Counted from the stretch's first letter, positions 25,317-34,323 are shown. The stretch: 64,000 nucleotides of DNA from Desulfovibrionaceae bacterium (GCA_019421865.1 JAHZEL010000008.1:62001-126000); one strand, 5' to 3'. Numbers and translations are program-made. Notes: generated from the letters alone by a model not told the origin.

Positions 25317-25990
25317 AATGTTTCCTTCTCTTCCGAAACAAGTTCGCTGGCGCCGTCCGTAGCTTCACGGAGCGCCTTTCCGCACTCCGGCACGAGATCT
25401 TCGGGAAGTTCCAGCGTAAAAAGAGCCCTATCGGCAAAGTCCTCGTCCACGATGCGGGCCTGAAAACGGGGAAGCAGCCGGTGAAAACGATCGGCATGCG
25501 CATAGTCCACTTCCGCCAGAACGCGGACCAGCACCTTCTTCTCCGTCACGGGCAGAAGCGTAAGCGCCTGCTTCACGCCGTTCTGATACGCGCGGGTCAG
25601 ACCTCCCGTTCCCAGCTTTATGCCTCCGAAGTAACGCGTAGTCACGGCGACAAGCTCACCCACGCCGCCGTAGAGCAGCTGCGCCAGCATGGGCCTGCCC
25701 GCCGTGCCGTGGGGTTCGCCGTCGTCGCTCTGCCCTACCTGCGCGGTGTCGCCGGGCCTGCCCACGGCATAGGCCCAGCAGTGATGGCGCGCGTCGGGAA
25801 ATTCCCTGCGGATGCTCTCCACAAAGGCAAGCGCCCTCTCCCTGCTGTCGGCCCGGGCCAGCGTGGTGATGAAACGGCTGCGCTTTATTTCCTCTTCAAA
25901 GCGTATCCGGCACTCCTCCCCACCGACGGACGGGGAAAAGCCGCGTTCCCCGAACAGAGGAAGATCGGGGACCTTATAGGACGAAGACAT
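25313..25990 (-). CDS. YigZ/IMPACT family protein
   Basis: A 225-residue protein with the UPF0029 signature: an N-terminal IMPACT domain (EEIKRSRFITTLARADSRERALAF), then HHCWAYAVG and GQSDDGEPHGTAGRPML followed by VTTRYFGGIKLGTGGL, and a C-terminal ferredoxin-like domain. Family members resemble translation regulators, but the biochemical role in bacteria is unsettled. It overlaps the asparaginase start by 4 bases. It is divergent from rubrerythrin. Confidence 0.92.
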   Translation of the reverse strand: MSSSYKVPDLPLFGERGFSPSVGGEECRIRFEEEIKRSRFITTLARADSRERALAFVESIRREFPDARHHCWAYAVGRPGDTAQVGQSDDGEPHGTAGRPMLAQLLYGGVGELVAVTTRYFGGIKLGTGGLTRAYQNGVKQALTLLPVTEKKVLVRVLAEVDYAHADRFHRLLPRFQARIVDEDFADRALFTLELPEDLVPECGKALREATDGASELVSEEKETL

Positions 25991-26059
25991 AAAAAACCTT
26001 TTATTTCAAAAAGTTGTAAAAAATCACAAAAAAACTTTCCCGACCGCGTCAAAAAACAC

Positions 26060-26088
26060 TTTACAAAGCGGGAACCCTGTTCTAAATA
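26060..26088 (+). promoter_or_regulatory. Rubrerythrin promoter
   Basis: TTTACA (26060-26065) and TAAATA (26083-26088) with a 17-base spacer. An inverted repeat GTTCC-N7-GGAAC (26095-26111) lies at or just after the predicted start of transcription and could bind a regulator. Confidence 0.5.
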
Positions 26089-26161
26089 AGAATCGTTCCT
26101 GTTATGGGAACAACCAACTACAACAACTCAACGTCAACGTTTTTTCGCACAAGGAGCCCTT

Positions 26162-26653
26162 ATGAGCAAGACCTACGACAACCTGATGGAAGCTTTCGCC
26201 GGTGAATCCCAGGCCAACCGCAAGTACCTCGCCTTTGCCGCTCAGGCTGAAAAGGAAGGCTGCAAGCAGGCCGCCAAGATGTTCCGCGCCGCTGCCGAAG
26301 CTGAAACCATTCACGCTCTGGCCCACTTCCGCAACGCCAAGGAAGTGAAGAGCACCGCTGAAAACATTCAGGCCGCCATTGCCGGTGAAACCCACGAATG
26401 CGTGAACATGTACCCCGGCATGATCCTCGACGCCAAGAACGAAGAGGAAATGGCCATCGCCAAGTACCTCGACATGGTCTGCAAGGTGGAAGGCGTGCAC
26501 GCCGAACTGTACAAGGACGTGGCTCTTGATCCCACCACCGACGCCGAAGACTACTACATCTGCCCCGTCTGCGGCTTCATCAGCAAGGGCAAGTTCGACG
26601 GCAAGTGCCCCGTCTGCGGCGCTTCCGGCGAAAAGTTCTACACCGTGAAGTAA
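26162..26653 (+). CDS. rbr: Rubrerythrin
   Basis: A 163-residue non-heme iron peroxidase, with AAGGAG upstream of ATG 26162. The N-terminal four-helix diiron domain carries the paired Glu motifs (AFAGESQANRKYLAFA, AAEAETIHALAHF, AIAGETHE, EEEMAIAKYLDMVCKVEGVHAE); the C-terminus is a rubredoxin-type Fe(SCys)4 centre, YICPVCG and GKCPVCG. It reduces hydrogen peroxide in anaerobes with electrons from NAD(P)H via a reductase. It is shorter than canonical 190-residue rubrerythrins, closer to nigerythrin-type length. Divergent from yigZ, monocistronic, with a terminator downstream. Codon use is strongly biased to C-ending codons, as in highly expressed genes. Confidence 0.97.
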   Translation: MSKTYDNLMEAFAGESQANRKYLAFAAQAEKEGCKQAAKMFRAAAEAETIHALAHFRNAKEVKSTAENIQAAIAGETHECVNMYPGMILDAKNEEEMAIAKYLDMVCKVEGVHAELYKDVALDPTTDAEDYYICPVCGFISKGKFDGKCPVCGASGEKFYTVK

Positions 26654-26689
26654 ATGCTTCCGCCGCCTTCGGGCGGCAGCTGCCTTTCA

Positions 26690-26717
26690 GGCCGTCGGGT
26701 TTCCGGCGGCCTTTTTT
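26690..26717 (+). terminator. Intrinsic terminator after rubrerythrin
   Basis: GGCCGTCGG pairs with CCGGCGGCC (one G-T pair) around a GTTT loop, followed by six Ts. A smaller GCCGCC/GGCGGC hairpin precedes it at about 26663-26678. Confidence 0.88.
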
Positions 26718-26811
26718 GCATCCTGCCAGTTGCCGACTGATTCGCGGACAGCTTCCTCCCTCCGCCGCTCTGCGCTCCCTCGCCCCTCCCCAGCTCCGAC
26801 CTGCCCGGCTC

Positions 26812-26838
26812 TTCACGCCTCTTTTCCATTTACAAAAG
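26812..26838 (+). repeat. 27-nt leader repeat, copy 1
   Basis: TTCACGCC, two variable bases, then TTTTCCATTTACAAAAG. The same block is at 27743-27769. It spans the -35 box of both TauE/SafE promoters and is longer than a core promoter needs. Confidence 0.7.
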
Positions 26839-26857
26839 GACATCGGAGGCATAAAAA
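26829..26857 (+). promoter_or_regulatory. Promoter of first TauE/SafE gene
   Basis: TTTACA (26829-26834), a 17-base spacer, then TAAAAA (26852-26857). It lies in a 27-nt block (26812-26838) that recurs at 27743-27769 upstream of the second copy with 25 matches. Confidence 0.55.
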
Positions 26858-26890
26858 TTATTTTTTTACCCATTTTCCACCGAGGCAGTC

Positions 26891-27634
26891 ATGGACAGCG
26901 ACATTCTCATCACCGGCGCGGCCTGGTTCATCGGAGCGTTCATCAACGGTCTTACAGGCATGGGCGGCGCGCTCATCGCCCTGCCGCTGATCTCGCTCTT
27001 CGCTTCTTCCAAGGACGTCATCGTCGTCAGCATGCTGTCGGGCTTCATGGTCGGCCTCATGTGCCTTTCCCTCTACTGGCGCTACATCAATCTCAGAGAA
27101 GTGCTCGGCTTCTGGCTGGCCGCCGTTCCGGGCATTCTGCTCGGCGTGTGGACGCTGAAAGTGGTGAACATTGCGTGGCTTGAGCTTCTGCTCGGCATTC
27201 TGCTCGTCATACACATCATCGTGCAGATCATTCAGGACTGGCTCGGCACCTGCATGGCTCCGCGGGCCGTCATGAAATATCTGTGCGGATTTGCCGCCGG
27301 ATTCTTCAGCGGGTCGCTGGGCGTCAACGGCCCCATCATGGCCATATACACCTCCCTCATGTGCATGGAGAAGAACAGAGCCCGCGGCTTCTTCACCAGT
27401 TCCATGATGGCTTCCTTCGTGAGCATTTCCGTGCTCGTAAGCAACGGACTCGTCACGGAAGACGTGCTTCACGCCGCCTCCTGGGTCGCCCCCGCCGCCG
27501 TGACGGGCTTTGTCTGCGCATGGCCGCTGGCAAAGCGCATCAAGCAGGAAACCTTCCACCATGCCCTGCTCATTCTGCTCGGCGTGGCCGCCGCCTCGCT
27601 GTTCCTTCAGGTGATGCCCTTCTTCACGCGGTAG
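26891..27634 (+). CDS. TauE/SafE-family anion permease, copy 1
   Basis: A 247-residue membrane protein with about seven or eight helices and the two-repeat layout of the TauE/SafE family: GAFINGLTGMGGALIALPL in the first half and GSLGVNGPIMAIYTSLM in the second. Members export or import small sulfur-containing anions such as sulfite or sulfoacetate; the substrate here is unknown. GAGG lies just upstream of ATG 26891. Same length as the following gene and highly similar to it (GTCMAPRAVMKYLCGF and FLLxLGVAA segments shared), so it is a recent tandem duplicate. Confidence 0.9.
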   Translation: MDSDILITGAAWFIGAFINGLTGMGGALIALPLISLFASSKDVIVVSMLSGFMVGLMCLSLYWRYINLREVLGFWLAAVPGILLGVWTLKVVNIAWLELLLGILLVIHIIVQIIQDWLGTCMAPRAVMKYLCGFAAGFFSGSLGVNGPIMAIYTSLMCMEKNRARGFFTSSMMASFVSISVLVSNGLVTEDVLHAASWVAPAAVTGFVCAWPLAKRIKQETFHHALLILLGVAAASLFLQVMPFFTR

Positions 27635-27742
27635 CGGACCGGCAGCACCGCATTTCCACGGCTCTTCTGCCCGAAGCCGTGTTCCGCGCGCTTCCGCAGC
27701 TTTCGTTCAGGCCGCTGATTTTCGGCCGAACGTGTCCTTTTT

Positions 27743-27769
27743 TTCACGCCGATTTTCCATTTACAAAAG
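27743..27769 (+). repeat. 27-nt leader repeat, copy 2
   Basis: Matches the copy at 26812-26838 in 25 of 27 bases, with identical spacing to the downstream start region. It indicates that the duplication included the promoter. Confidence 0.7.
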
Positions 27770-27788
27770 TCCTCCAAAGGCATAAGAG
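27760..27788 (+). promoter_or_regulatory. Promoter of second TauE/SafE gene
   Basis: TTTACA (27760-27765), a 17-base spacer, then TAAGAG (27783-27788). The -35 and surrounding 27-nt block are copied from the first TauE/SafE leader exactly 931 bases upstream; the -10 has drifted. Confidence 0.45.
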
Positions 27789-27819
27789 GCTTTCCTCACA
27801 CCATTTTTTCGAGGACTTC

Positions 27820-28563
27820 ATGGTCAGCGATCTGTTCATCATCGGCGGAGCCTGGTTCGTCGGTGCGTTCATCAACGGACTCACCGGCATGGGCGGCATG
27901 CTCATTGCGCTTCCGCTCATCACTCTGTTCGTGTCATCCAAGACGGTCATTCTCATCAGCTTCATCACGTCCGTCATGGTCGGTCTCATGTCTTTTGCCC
28001 TTTACTGGCGCTACATCAAGATCAGAGACGTCATCGGGTTCTGGCTTCCCGCCATTCCGGGCATTCTGCTCGGCGTATGGACGTTGAAGGTCGTCGACAT
28101 GGCCGTTCTTGAGCTTCTGCTGTGCGTCATCATCGTTCTGCACATCATCGTGCAGCTCATTCAGGACTGGCTCGGCACCTGCATGGCTCCGCGGGCCGTC
28201 ATGAAATATCTGTGCGGATTTTTTGCCGGATTTTTCGGCGGCTCCATAGGCATCAACGGCCCCATCATGGCCATGTACGCCTCGCTCACCTGCATGGACA
28301 AGAACACCGCCAGAGGCTTTTTCACCAGCTCCATGGGAGCCTCGCTCATCAGCCTCGCCGTCATCATCAGCCACGGCCTCATTACGGAAGAAATCATAAA
28401 CAGCGCTTCTCTGGTGATCCCTGCCGCGGCTGCCGGCTTTCTCTGCGCGTGGCCGCTGGCAAGACGCATCAAACAGGAAACCTTCCACAACGCCCTTCTC
28501 ATTCTGCTCGGCGTGGCCGCCGTGTCCCTGTTCATGCAGATGTCTCCCTACTTCATCGGCTGA
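27820..28563 (+). CDS. TauE/SafE-family anion permease, copy 2
   Basis: A 247-residue paralog of the preceding gene, with GAGG five bases before ATG 27820; the open frame extends upstream through copy 1 in another phase and is not real. Shared motifs: GAFINGLTGMGG, FWLPAIPGILLGVWTLKVV, QDWLGTCMAPRAVMKYLCGF, GSIGINGPIMAMYASLTCM, and LARRIKQETFHNALLILLG. Differences cluster in the membrane helices and in the loop after the second repeat. Retention of both copies with their own promoters suggests diverged substrates or direction. The gene is followed by a bidirectional terminator facing nadB. Confidence 0.9.
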   Translation: MVSDLFIIGGAWFVGAFINGLTGMGGMLIALPLITLFVSSKTVILISFITSVMVGLMSFALYWRYIKIRDVIGFWLPAIPGILLGVWTLKVVDMAVLELLLCVIIVLHIIVQLIQDWLGTCMAPRAVMKYLCGFFAGFFGGSIGINGPIMAMYASLTCMDKNTARGFFTSSMGASLISLAVIISHGLITEEIINSASLVIPAAAAGFLCAWPLARRIKQETFHNALLILLGVAAVSLFMQMSPYFIG

Positions 28564-28635
28564 CAGATGATCGCCTGCCGCACTGACAGCTGAATGCCGC
28601 AGGTCCTCAGCCTTTTTCTTCCCTTCAGAAGATAC

Positions 28636-28681
28636 AAAAAAGCTGCACGCCCTTCCCATGTGAAGGACATGCAGCTTTTTT
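28636..28681. terminator. Bidirectional terminator between TauE/SafE 2 and nadB
   Basis: AAAAAAGCTGCA (28636-28647) pairs with TGCAGCTTTTTT (28670-28681), with an inner CCTTC/GAAGG hairpin. T-runs on both strands serve both convergent genes. Confidence 0.85.
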
Positions 28682-28744
28682 CGTTATTCTTGCGCAGAAA
28701 GTAACGCGGGAAGCAGACCGGCAAAAGCCGCTCCTTCCGCCCCG

Positions 28745-30322
28745 TCAGTCCTTGCGATAATGGCAGCCCAGGCTCTGCTTGTTGCGGAGCGCGGCCTGCG
28801 TGATGAGGTAGGCCGTCTGGCAGCCGTGGAAAAGATGTACCAGCGACTGCGTGAGCGGCGTATGCTTGTAGAAGTCGTGCAGATGGCTGGACAGATCGCG
28901 CAGGTCTGCAAAAGCGCGGCGAAGCCTGCTTTCGGTGCGGATGATGCCCACATAGTTCCACATGATGTGACGGATGGTGGCCCAGTCCTGAGCGATGAGC
29001 GCAGGATCGTCGTTGTGCTCGTTGCCGGGATGCTTCCAGTCGGCGATTTCGGCAAAGATCCGTGCATCGAGCTTTTCGGAAGCAAGCCGGCCGGCAATGT
29101 CGTTGCCCGCGGAAATGCCCCAGAGCAGCGCTTCCAGCAGGGAAGTGCTGGCCAAACGGTTGGCGCCGTGTATGCCCGTGCAGCTGCATTCGCCCACGGC
29201 ATAGAGACGATCGAGCGTGGTTCTGCCGTGCAGATCCACCAGAATGCCGCCGCAGAAGTAATGCGCCACGGGCACGATGGGCAAGGGCTGCGAACGCATG
29301 TCGATGCCGATCTTGCGGCAGCTTTCAAACACCGTGGGGAAACGCCGCGTCACGTCGCAGTCGAGCGTGGTGCAGTCGAGCAGCATGTGATTTTCGCCGG
29401 TGGCAAGCATTTCACTCACGATGGCCTGAGACACGATGTCGCGGGGGGCAAGGTCGCCGCGCGGATCATAACGGCTCACGAAGCGCTCGCCGTGCCCGTT
29501 GATCACATGCGCGCCTTCGCCGCGCAGGGCTTCGGTAAGCAGCGGAATCTGCTGGGCGTGATTGAACAGTCCCGTGGGATGGAACTGCATGAACTCCATG
29601 TTGGCAAGCCGCACGCCGGCGCGATGCGCCATGCTGATGCCGGAACCGGTAGCCCAGGGATTGTTGGTGGAGTACAGAAAGACCTGACCCACGCCGCCTG
29701 TGGCAAGCACGGTCATTTCCGCAAGGTGCAGCTCCACTTCCTGCGTGGCCTCGTTGAAGGCGTAGGCACCGAGGCAGCGGTTCGTAAGCTGATAGTGCCA
29801 GGCGGTGGAGCGGGCATGATGTTCCGTGGTCACGAGGTCCACGGCGGAGCGGCCGCCGAGCACGGTGATGCCCGGGTGTTCGGCCACGGCGGCATGAATG
29901 TGCTCGATGATGCTTCTGCCCGTAAAATCGGCGCAGTGCGCGATACGGGGCACCGCATGGCCGCCTTCAAGCGTCATGTCCCAGTTGCCGGATGCGTTGC
30001 GGTCGAAGGGAACATGGAGCTTGTCGATGAGCAGCTGCTGTACGGCCTCGCCACCGTGCTCGGCAAGAAAACGGACGGCTTCGTCGTAGTTGTAGTCATG
30101 CCCTGCAACGAACATGTCGTGCTGCAGGGACTTCTGATCTTCCGGATCCGTGCTGAACACGATGCCGCCCTGCGCCATGATGGAGTTTCCTCCGTCAAGC
30201 TCTTCGGTCGGCATGAGAAGATGCACATCCAGCCCCTTGTCGGCCAGGGTAAGCGCGGCCGCGCAGCCGGCAAGGCCGGAGCCGATGACAAGGGCCTCAG
30301 AACGATAACGAATGGTATTCAT
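28745..30322 (-). CDS. nadB: L-aspartate oxidase
   Basis: A 525-residue flavoenzyme that oxidises aspartate to iminoaspartate for NadA. FAD-binding loop ALVIGSGLAGCAAALTLADKG (residues 10-30), GGNSIMAQGGI, HTARST-type segment (HHARSTAWHYQ), VLATGGVGQVFLYSTNNPWATG, MEFMQFHPTGL, and GGILVDLHGRTTLDRLYAVGE with CTGIHGANRLASTSLLE. The expected Arg/His catalytic residues are present. Length is normal. It is third in nadC-nadA-nadB; the gap from nadA is 235 bases, larger than the nadC-nadA gap. The ribosome site is weak. Confidence 0.96.
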   Translation of the reverse strand: MNTIRYRSEALVIGSGLAGCAAALTLADKGLDVHLLMPTEELDGGNSIMAQGGIVFSTDPEDQKSLQHDMFVAGHDYNYDEAVRFLAEHGGEAVQQLLIDKLHVPFDRNASGNWDMTLEGGHAVPRIAHCADFTGRSIIEHIHAAVAEHPGITVLGGRSAVDLVTTEHHARSTAWHYQLTNRCLGAYAFNEATQEVELHLAEMTVLATGGVGQVFLYSTNNPWATGSGISMAHRAGVRLANMEFMQFHPTGLFNHAQQIPLLTEALRGEGAHVINGHGERFVSRYDPRGDLAPRDIVSQAIVSEMLATGENHMLLDCTTLDCDVTRRFPTVFESCRKIGIDMRSQPLPIVPVAHYFCGGILVDLHGRTTLDRLYAVGECSCTGIHGANRLASTSLLEALLWGISAGNDIAGRLASEKLDARIFAEIADWKHPGNEHNDDPALIAQDWATIRHIMWNYVGIIRTESRLRRAFADLRDLSSHLHDFYKHTPLTQSLVHLFHGCQTAYLITQAALRNKQSLGCHYRKD

Positions 30323-30557
30323 AGGGCACGCCTGAACTGCGCAGAGCGCAGCAGCGATTGGACACGGAAGCCCGCATCCGTTTCAAAGATCGACGTTGTT
30401 CCGGCTCTGCGGAAAAGCCGACCGGCAGACCGGCGCGCAGCGCGCCTGACGAGACTGCCGCTCCCTTTGCACCGGCAGTGAAGACGCAGCTTTTTTACGC
30501 AGCCTCCACCCATGCCGCCGAAAAGGCGCAGGCTCAACCGGGAAGCCGGGGACACGC

Positions 30558-31613
30558 CTAGCAGTTTTCAAGCATTCTGACCAGAGACTCGCGGGCCGGA
30601 GCCTTGAGGGCCTCTTCCACCTGCACCGCACCTGTGCCCTGCTCCAGACCTTCCAGCGTCGCGAGCAGCTTTTCGGCGGTCACCTTTTCCATATCGGAGC
30701 AGGAGGCCTGCGCAAGAGGAATGATGTTGATGCGGTCCGCAAATTTTTCCATGAGGCGGTGCACAAGATGAAATTCCGTGCCGATGCAGAGCGCCTTTTC
30801 CTTTCCTTCGGCCGCGGCCTTTTCCGCTTCCTTGATCAGATAGGCGGTCGAGCCCGCGCCGTCGCAGCGCTGCACGACTTCCGGCGAGCATTCGGGATGA
30901 ACGATCACGCGGCAGCCGGGGAAATGTTCATGGAAGGCGTCCACCATTTCAGGCTTCATGAGGGACTCATGGATGGGGCAGCAGCCGGGCCAGAGCAGAA
31001 GCGAAGCCTCCTGCACCGCCCTGCTGTCCAGACCTTCCCCGTCGGCTCTGATGATGACCTGCTTTTCCGCAGGAATGCCGAGCGCCCGGGCCGTGTTGCG
31101 GCCGAGATTGCGGTCGGGAAGAAAAAGAACGGCATCGCCCTGCTTCATGGCCCATTCCAGCATGGGACGGGCATTGGAGGAAGTGCACACGGCGCCGCCG
31201 AAGCGTCCCACCACGGCCTTGACGGCCAGCGAGGAATTCACATAGGCGAGCGGAACAATCTTTCTGCCGGTGGCGGCAAGCTTCTCAAGCACGTTCTGCA
31301 CGTCTTCCGCGCGGGCCATGCGGGCCATGGCGCAGTCCGCCCCGTGATCGGGCAGGAACACCTTCTGACCGGGACGGGCCAGAAGACCGGCCGATTCCGC
31401 CATGAAGTAGACGCCGCAGAACACGATGTTGCGGGCCTCGATATCCGGAATGCGACGGGCCAGCTCGAGGGAGTCGCCCACGATGTCCACGTGACGGATG
31501 ACGTCGTCGGACTGATAGTGATGTCCGAGGATGACGAGATCCTTACCGTATTTCTTTTTCAGCGCCTCGATGCGGGCATCAACGCCGCCCGCCGCGGCTT
31601 CCTTGTGATCCAT
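30558..31613 (-). CDS. nadA: Quinolinate synthase
   Basis: A 351-residue [4Fe-4S] enzyme condensing iminoaspartate with dihydroxyacetone phosphate to quinolinate. LVILGHHYQSDDVIRHVDIVGDSLELAR at the N-terminus, FCGVYFMAESA with the first cluster Cys, VCTSSNA, HPECSPEVV with the second, and ASCSDMEKVTAEKLL with the third. Standard length. It sits 46 bases after nadC and belongs to the same transcript. Confidence 0.96.
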   Translation of the reverse strand: MDHKEAAAGGVDARIEALKKKYGKDLVILGHHYQSDDVIRHVDIVGDSLELARRIPDIEARNIVFCGVYFMAESAGLLARPGQKVFLPDHGADCAMARMARAEDVQNVLEKLAATGRKIVPLAYVNSSLAVKAVVGRFGGAVCTSSNARPMLEWAMKQGDAVLFLPDRNLGRNTARALGIPAEKQVIIRADGEGLDSRAVQEASLLLWPGCCPIHESLMKPEMVDAFHEHFPGCRVIVHPECSPEVVQRCDGAGSTAYLIKEAEKAAAEGKEKALCIGTEFHLVHRLMEKFADRINIIPLAQASCSDMEKVTAEKLLATLEGLEQGTGAVQVEEALKAPARESLVRMLENC

Positions 31614-31659
31614 GAAAACCTCCGACCATATTCCGGGATCTTCCGCCCCGGTACAGATT

Positions 31660-32646
31660 TCAAATTCCGCCGCGTTCCATCTTCATGCTGAAGTCGGCCG
31701 AAGGCGCGGAATGGGTGATGCGCCCCACAGAAATGAAATCGGCCGGACGTTCACGGCTCGAGAGTGCCAGTTCGCGGATGGTTTCCAGCGTCACGCCGCC
31801 GCTGATTTCGGCTTCGATGTCGCGGGGAATCAGGGGAAGCACCCGGGCCAGAAGTTCCGTCCCCATGTTGTCGAGCAGAATGCGCTCCGGTCGGCAGGCC
31901 ACGGCTTCACGCACTTCGGCCTCGTTGCGGCATTCCACTTCGATGGGAGGACAGGGATGGTAGCGCATGCGCAGCGCTTCGACGGCGGCGGTGATGGAGC
32001 CGGCCGCATCGATGTGATTGTCCTTGATCATCAGCATGTCCGCAAGGTTCATGCGATGATTCACGCCTCCGGCCACGCGGACGGCGTATTTTTCCAGATA
32101 GCGGTGACCGGGCAGGGTCTTGCGGGTATCGAGCAGACGCACGCCCGTGCCTTCCAGACGCTCCACGTATTCGCGCGTCAGGTCGGCCACGCCGGAAAGA
32201 TGGGTCATGAGATTGAGGATGACGCGTTCGGCCTTGAGCAGCTGTATGGTCGGGCCGTGCATGCGGGCCACCACCGTGCCGTTCTCCACAAGGCTGCCTT
32301 CCTCCACTTCGGCGCTCCAGGCATCGGAAGGCATGCCGATGACGGAAAAGACCAGACTGATGAGCGGCAGTCCCACCACGAGAGTGCGCTGCTTGGCCAC
32401 GATGTAGGCCGAGGACTGTTCGCCGGGATGAAAGATGCCGAGGCTCGTAAGATCGGGACCGTCTTCCTCAAGCGCCATGCGGATGAGGTCTGCGGCAAAG
32501 GCGCAGGCCGTCTCGGAAAGCACTGCCGACGTATCTGCGGGAATGACAAAGGGGGGCTCCACATGAAGCAGCGGATAGCCGTATTCCCCCATATTGGAAC
32601 TTGCCCCTGCGGCCTGAGCATGATATTCAAAATCGTCTTTGGACAT
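31660..32646 (-). CDS. nadC: Nicotinate-nucleotide pyrophosphorylase (carboxylating)
   Basis: A 328-residue enzyme from ATG 32646, preceded by GAGAGGCGG; the frame is open much further upstream over mgtE but is antisense shadow. Motifs: AALEEDGPDLTSLGIF, MHGPTIQLLKAERVILNLMTHLSGVA, LDTRKTLPGHRYLEKYAV, GGVNHRMNLADMLMIKDNHI, and EISGGVTLETI. It converts quinolinate and PRPP to nicotinate mononucleotide. The N-terminal 45 residues are longer than the family core. First gene of the nadC-nadA-nadB run; divergent from mgtE. Confidence 0.96.
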   Translation of the reverse strand: MSKDDFEYHAQAAGASSNMGEYGYPLLHVEPPFVIPADTSAVLSETACAFAADLIRMALEEDGPDLTSLGIFHPGEQSSAYIVAKQRTLVVGLPLISLVFSVIGMPSDAWSAEVEEGSLVENGTVVARMHGPTIQLLKAERVILNLMTHLSGVADLTREYVERLEGTGVRLLDTRKTLPGHRYLEKYAVRVAGGVNHRMNLADMLMIKDNHIDAAGSITAAVEALRMRYHPCPPIEVECRNEAEVREAVACRPERILLDNMGTELLARVLPLIPRDIEAEISGGVTLETIRELALSSRERPADFISVGRITHSAPSADFSMKMERGGI

Positions 32647-32772
32647 ATCCGCCTCTCTACTTCTTCCGTTCACGGCAGCTGCCGGAACAGACAATCTCCA
32701 CAGGATGGAGTGAAGCAACAGGCTAGGCGACCTCTCTTGATTCGTCAAGAGTGTTTGGGGAGAATACAGGCT

Positions 32773-34323
32773 ATGAGTAAAAAAACACAATCGCAGAACA
32801 AGATATATCACGACTCCCCCACTGTCCCGGCCACTGCAGAACAACCTTCCGAGGCGCTCGAAAGCGAACGCAAAGACGTTGTCCTGGAACATGCCGACTT
32901 GAAGGCCACGGCGGCGCCGAACAGCAGCCAGACCGGAGGTTCCGAAACGCCCTCTTCCGACGCCGTGCAGAAAAACGGCGAAGAGGAAGACCTCTCGCTC
33001 TATGAAACGAGCGCCCGGGAAGCCGGACTGGAAGCCTGCGGAAGCGACATCGACAGCGAAGACTTCGTGCACCCGGCCGACCGGGCGGAACACCTGGAAC
33101 AGCTGCCTCTGAACAAACAGCTGTGCGTGCTCACGCACCTTTCCACCGAAGAGGCGGCAGAAGCTCTGGCCGAACTCGATGAAGAGGTCGCCGGCGACGT
33201 TCTGGAAAACATGGACGCCGACGACGCGGCACGCCTCATTGCGGAAATGGACCCCGACGACGCCGTGGACATCCTCGACGAAGTGGAAGAAGGTCACCGC
33301 GACATTCTGCTGAGCAACCTGCCCGCCGACGATGCCGAAGAGCTGCGCATGCTGCTCAGCTTCGACCCGGATACCGCCGCCGGCGTGATGAACACCGACA
33401 TCATCATGGTTTCGGTGAACTCCACGGTGGACGAGGCCATACAGCTCATCCGCAGCGAGCTGGAAGAAAAGGAAATGCCCTACTACGTCTACGTGGTGGA
33501 CAGACAGGAAACGCTGGAAGGCGTAATTTCCCTGCGCGATCTCATGCTGGCGAGGCCGGGCACCATTCTTTCCGACATGGTCAACAAGCAGGACGTGATT
33601 TCCGTGCAGTTCGACACGGACAAGGCGGAAGTCGCCCGTCTGCTCGGCCACTACAACTTTCTCTGCCTGCCCGTCGTGGACAGGGACGAGCACCTCATGG
33701 GCGTGGTCACGCACGACGACGTTCTCGACATCATTCAGGAAGAAGCCAGCTCCGACATGCTGGGCATGGTGGGCGCCGGTCAGGACGAAAACGTGGACAC
33801 GCCCTGGACACGTTCGGTCCGCATCCGTCTGCCGTGGCTCGTCATCAACATGTGCACGTCCTCGCTGTCGGCCTTCATCGTTTCCATGTTCGAAGGCTCC
33901 ATCGCCCAGATGGCCCTGCTTGCCGTGCTCATGCCCATGGTGGCCAATCAGGCGGGCAATACCGGTCAGCAGGCGCTGGCCGTCATGATCCGCCAGCTTG
34001 CCACGGAAAGCTTCGATGCCCGCCGTTCCTGGGGCGCGGTGTTCCGTGAAAGCAAGATCGGCCTCGGCACGGGCATTTTCATGGCGGTGCTCGCCTACAT
34101 CGGCGTCATGTTCCTGAGCCACAACAGCATGCTCGCCACGGTCATGGGCGTGGCGCTTCTGCTCGACATGCTGCTCGGAGCCGTGGCAGGCGGCGCCATC
34201 CCGCTGGTGCTGCGCGCCCTCGGCCGAGATCCCGCCCAGGCCTCCAGCATCTTTCTCACGGCCCTCACCGACTCCGGAGGATTCTTCATCTTCCTCGGTC
34301 TGGCCACGATGTTTCTGCTGTAG
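32773..34323 (+). CDS. mgtE: Magnesium transporter MgtE
   Basis: A 516-residue Mg2+ channel from ATG 32773. A hydrophilic N-terminus of about 100 residues, rich in acidic residues, leads into the MgtE intracellular N-domain (HLSTEEAAEALAELDEEVAGDVLENM, repeated LxxLxxDDAxxxL), tandem CBS domains (ISLRDLMLARPGTILSDMVN and LPVVDRDEHLMGVVTHDDVLDII), and five membrane helices with the conserved NQAGNTGQQALAVMIR and GGAIPLVLRALGRDPAQASS. The Asp/Glu-rich domains sense cytosolic Mg2+. A CTCTTGA/TCAAGAG hairpin with a TTCG loop lies 22 bases before the start (32734-32751); it is too short to be an M-box. Confidence 0.96.
   Translation: MSKKTQSQNKIYHDSPTVPATAEQPSEALESERKDVVLEHADLKATAAPNSSQTGGSETPSSDAVQKNGEEEDLSLYETSAREAGLEACGSDIDSEDFVHPADRAEHLEQLPLNKQLCVLTHLSTEEAAEALAELDEEVAGDVLENMDADDAARLIAEMDPDDAVDILDEVEEGHRDILLSNLPADDAEELRMLLSFDPDTAAGVMNTDIIMVSVNSTVDEAIQLIRSELEEKEMPYYVYVVDRQETLEGVISLRDLMLARPGTILSDMVNKQDVISVQFDTDKAEVARLLGHYNFLCLPVVDRDEHLMGVVTHDDVLDIIQEEASSDMLGMVGAGQDENVDTPWTRSVRIRLPWLVINMCTSSLSAFIVSMFEGSIAQMALLAVLMPMVANQAGNTGQQALAVMIRQLATESFDARRSWGAVFRESKIGLGTGIFMAVLAYIGVMFLSHNSMLATVMGVALLLDMLLGAVAGGAIPLVLRALGRDPAQASSIFLTALTDSGGFFIFLGLATMFLL

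Noticed and set aside
32734..32751. M-box-like Mg2+ riboswitch before mgtE
   Set aside because: Only a single 7-bp TTCG hairpin is present in a 126-base leader; an M-box needs a much larger fold.
31660..34122. Extension of nadC across mgtE to 820 residues
   Set aside because: The NadC family begins near 32646 with a good ribosome site; the extension is antisense to MgtE.
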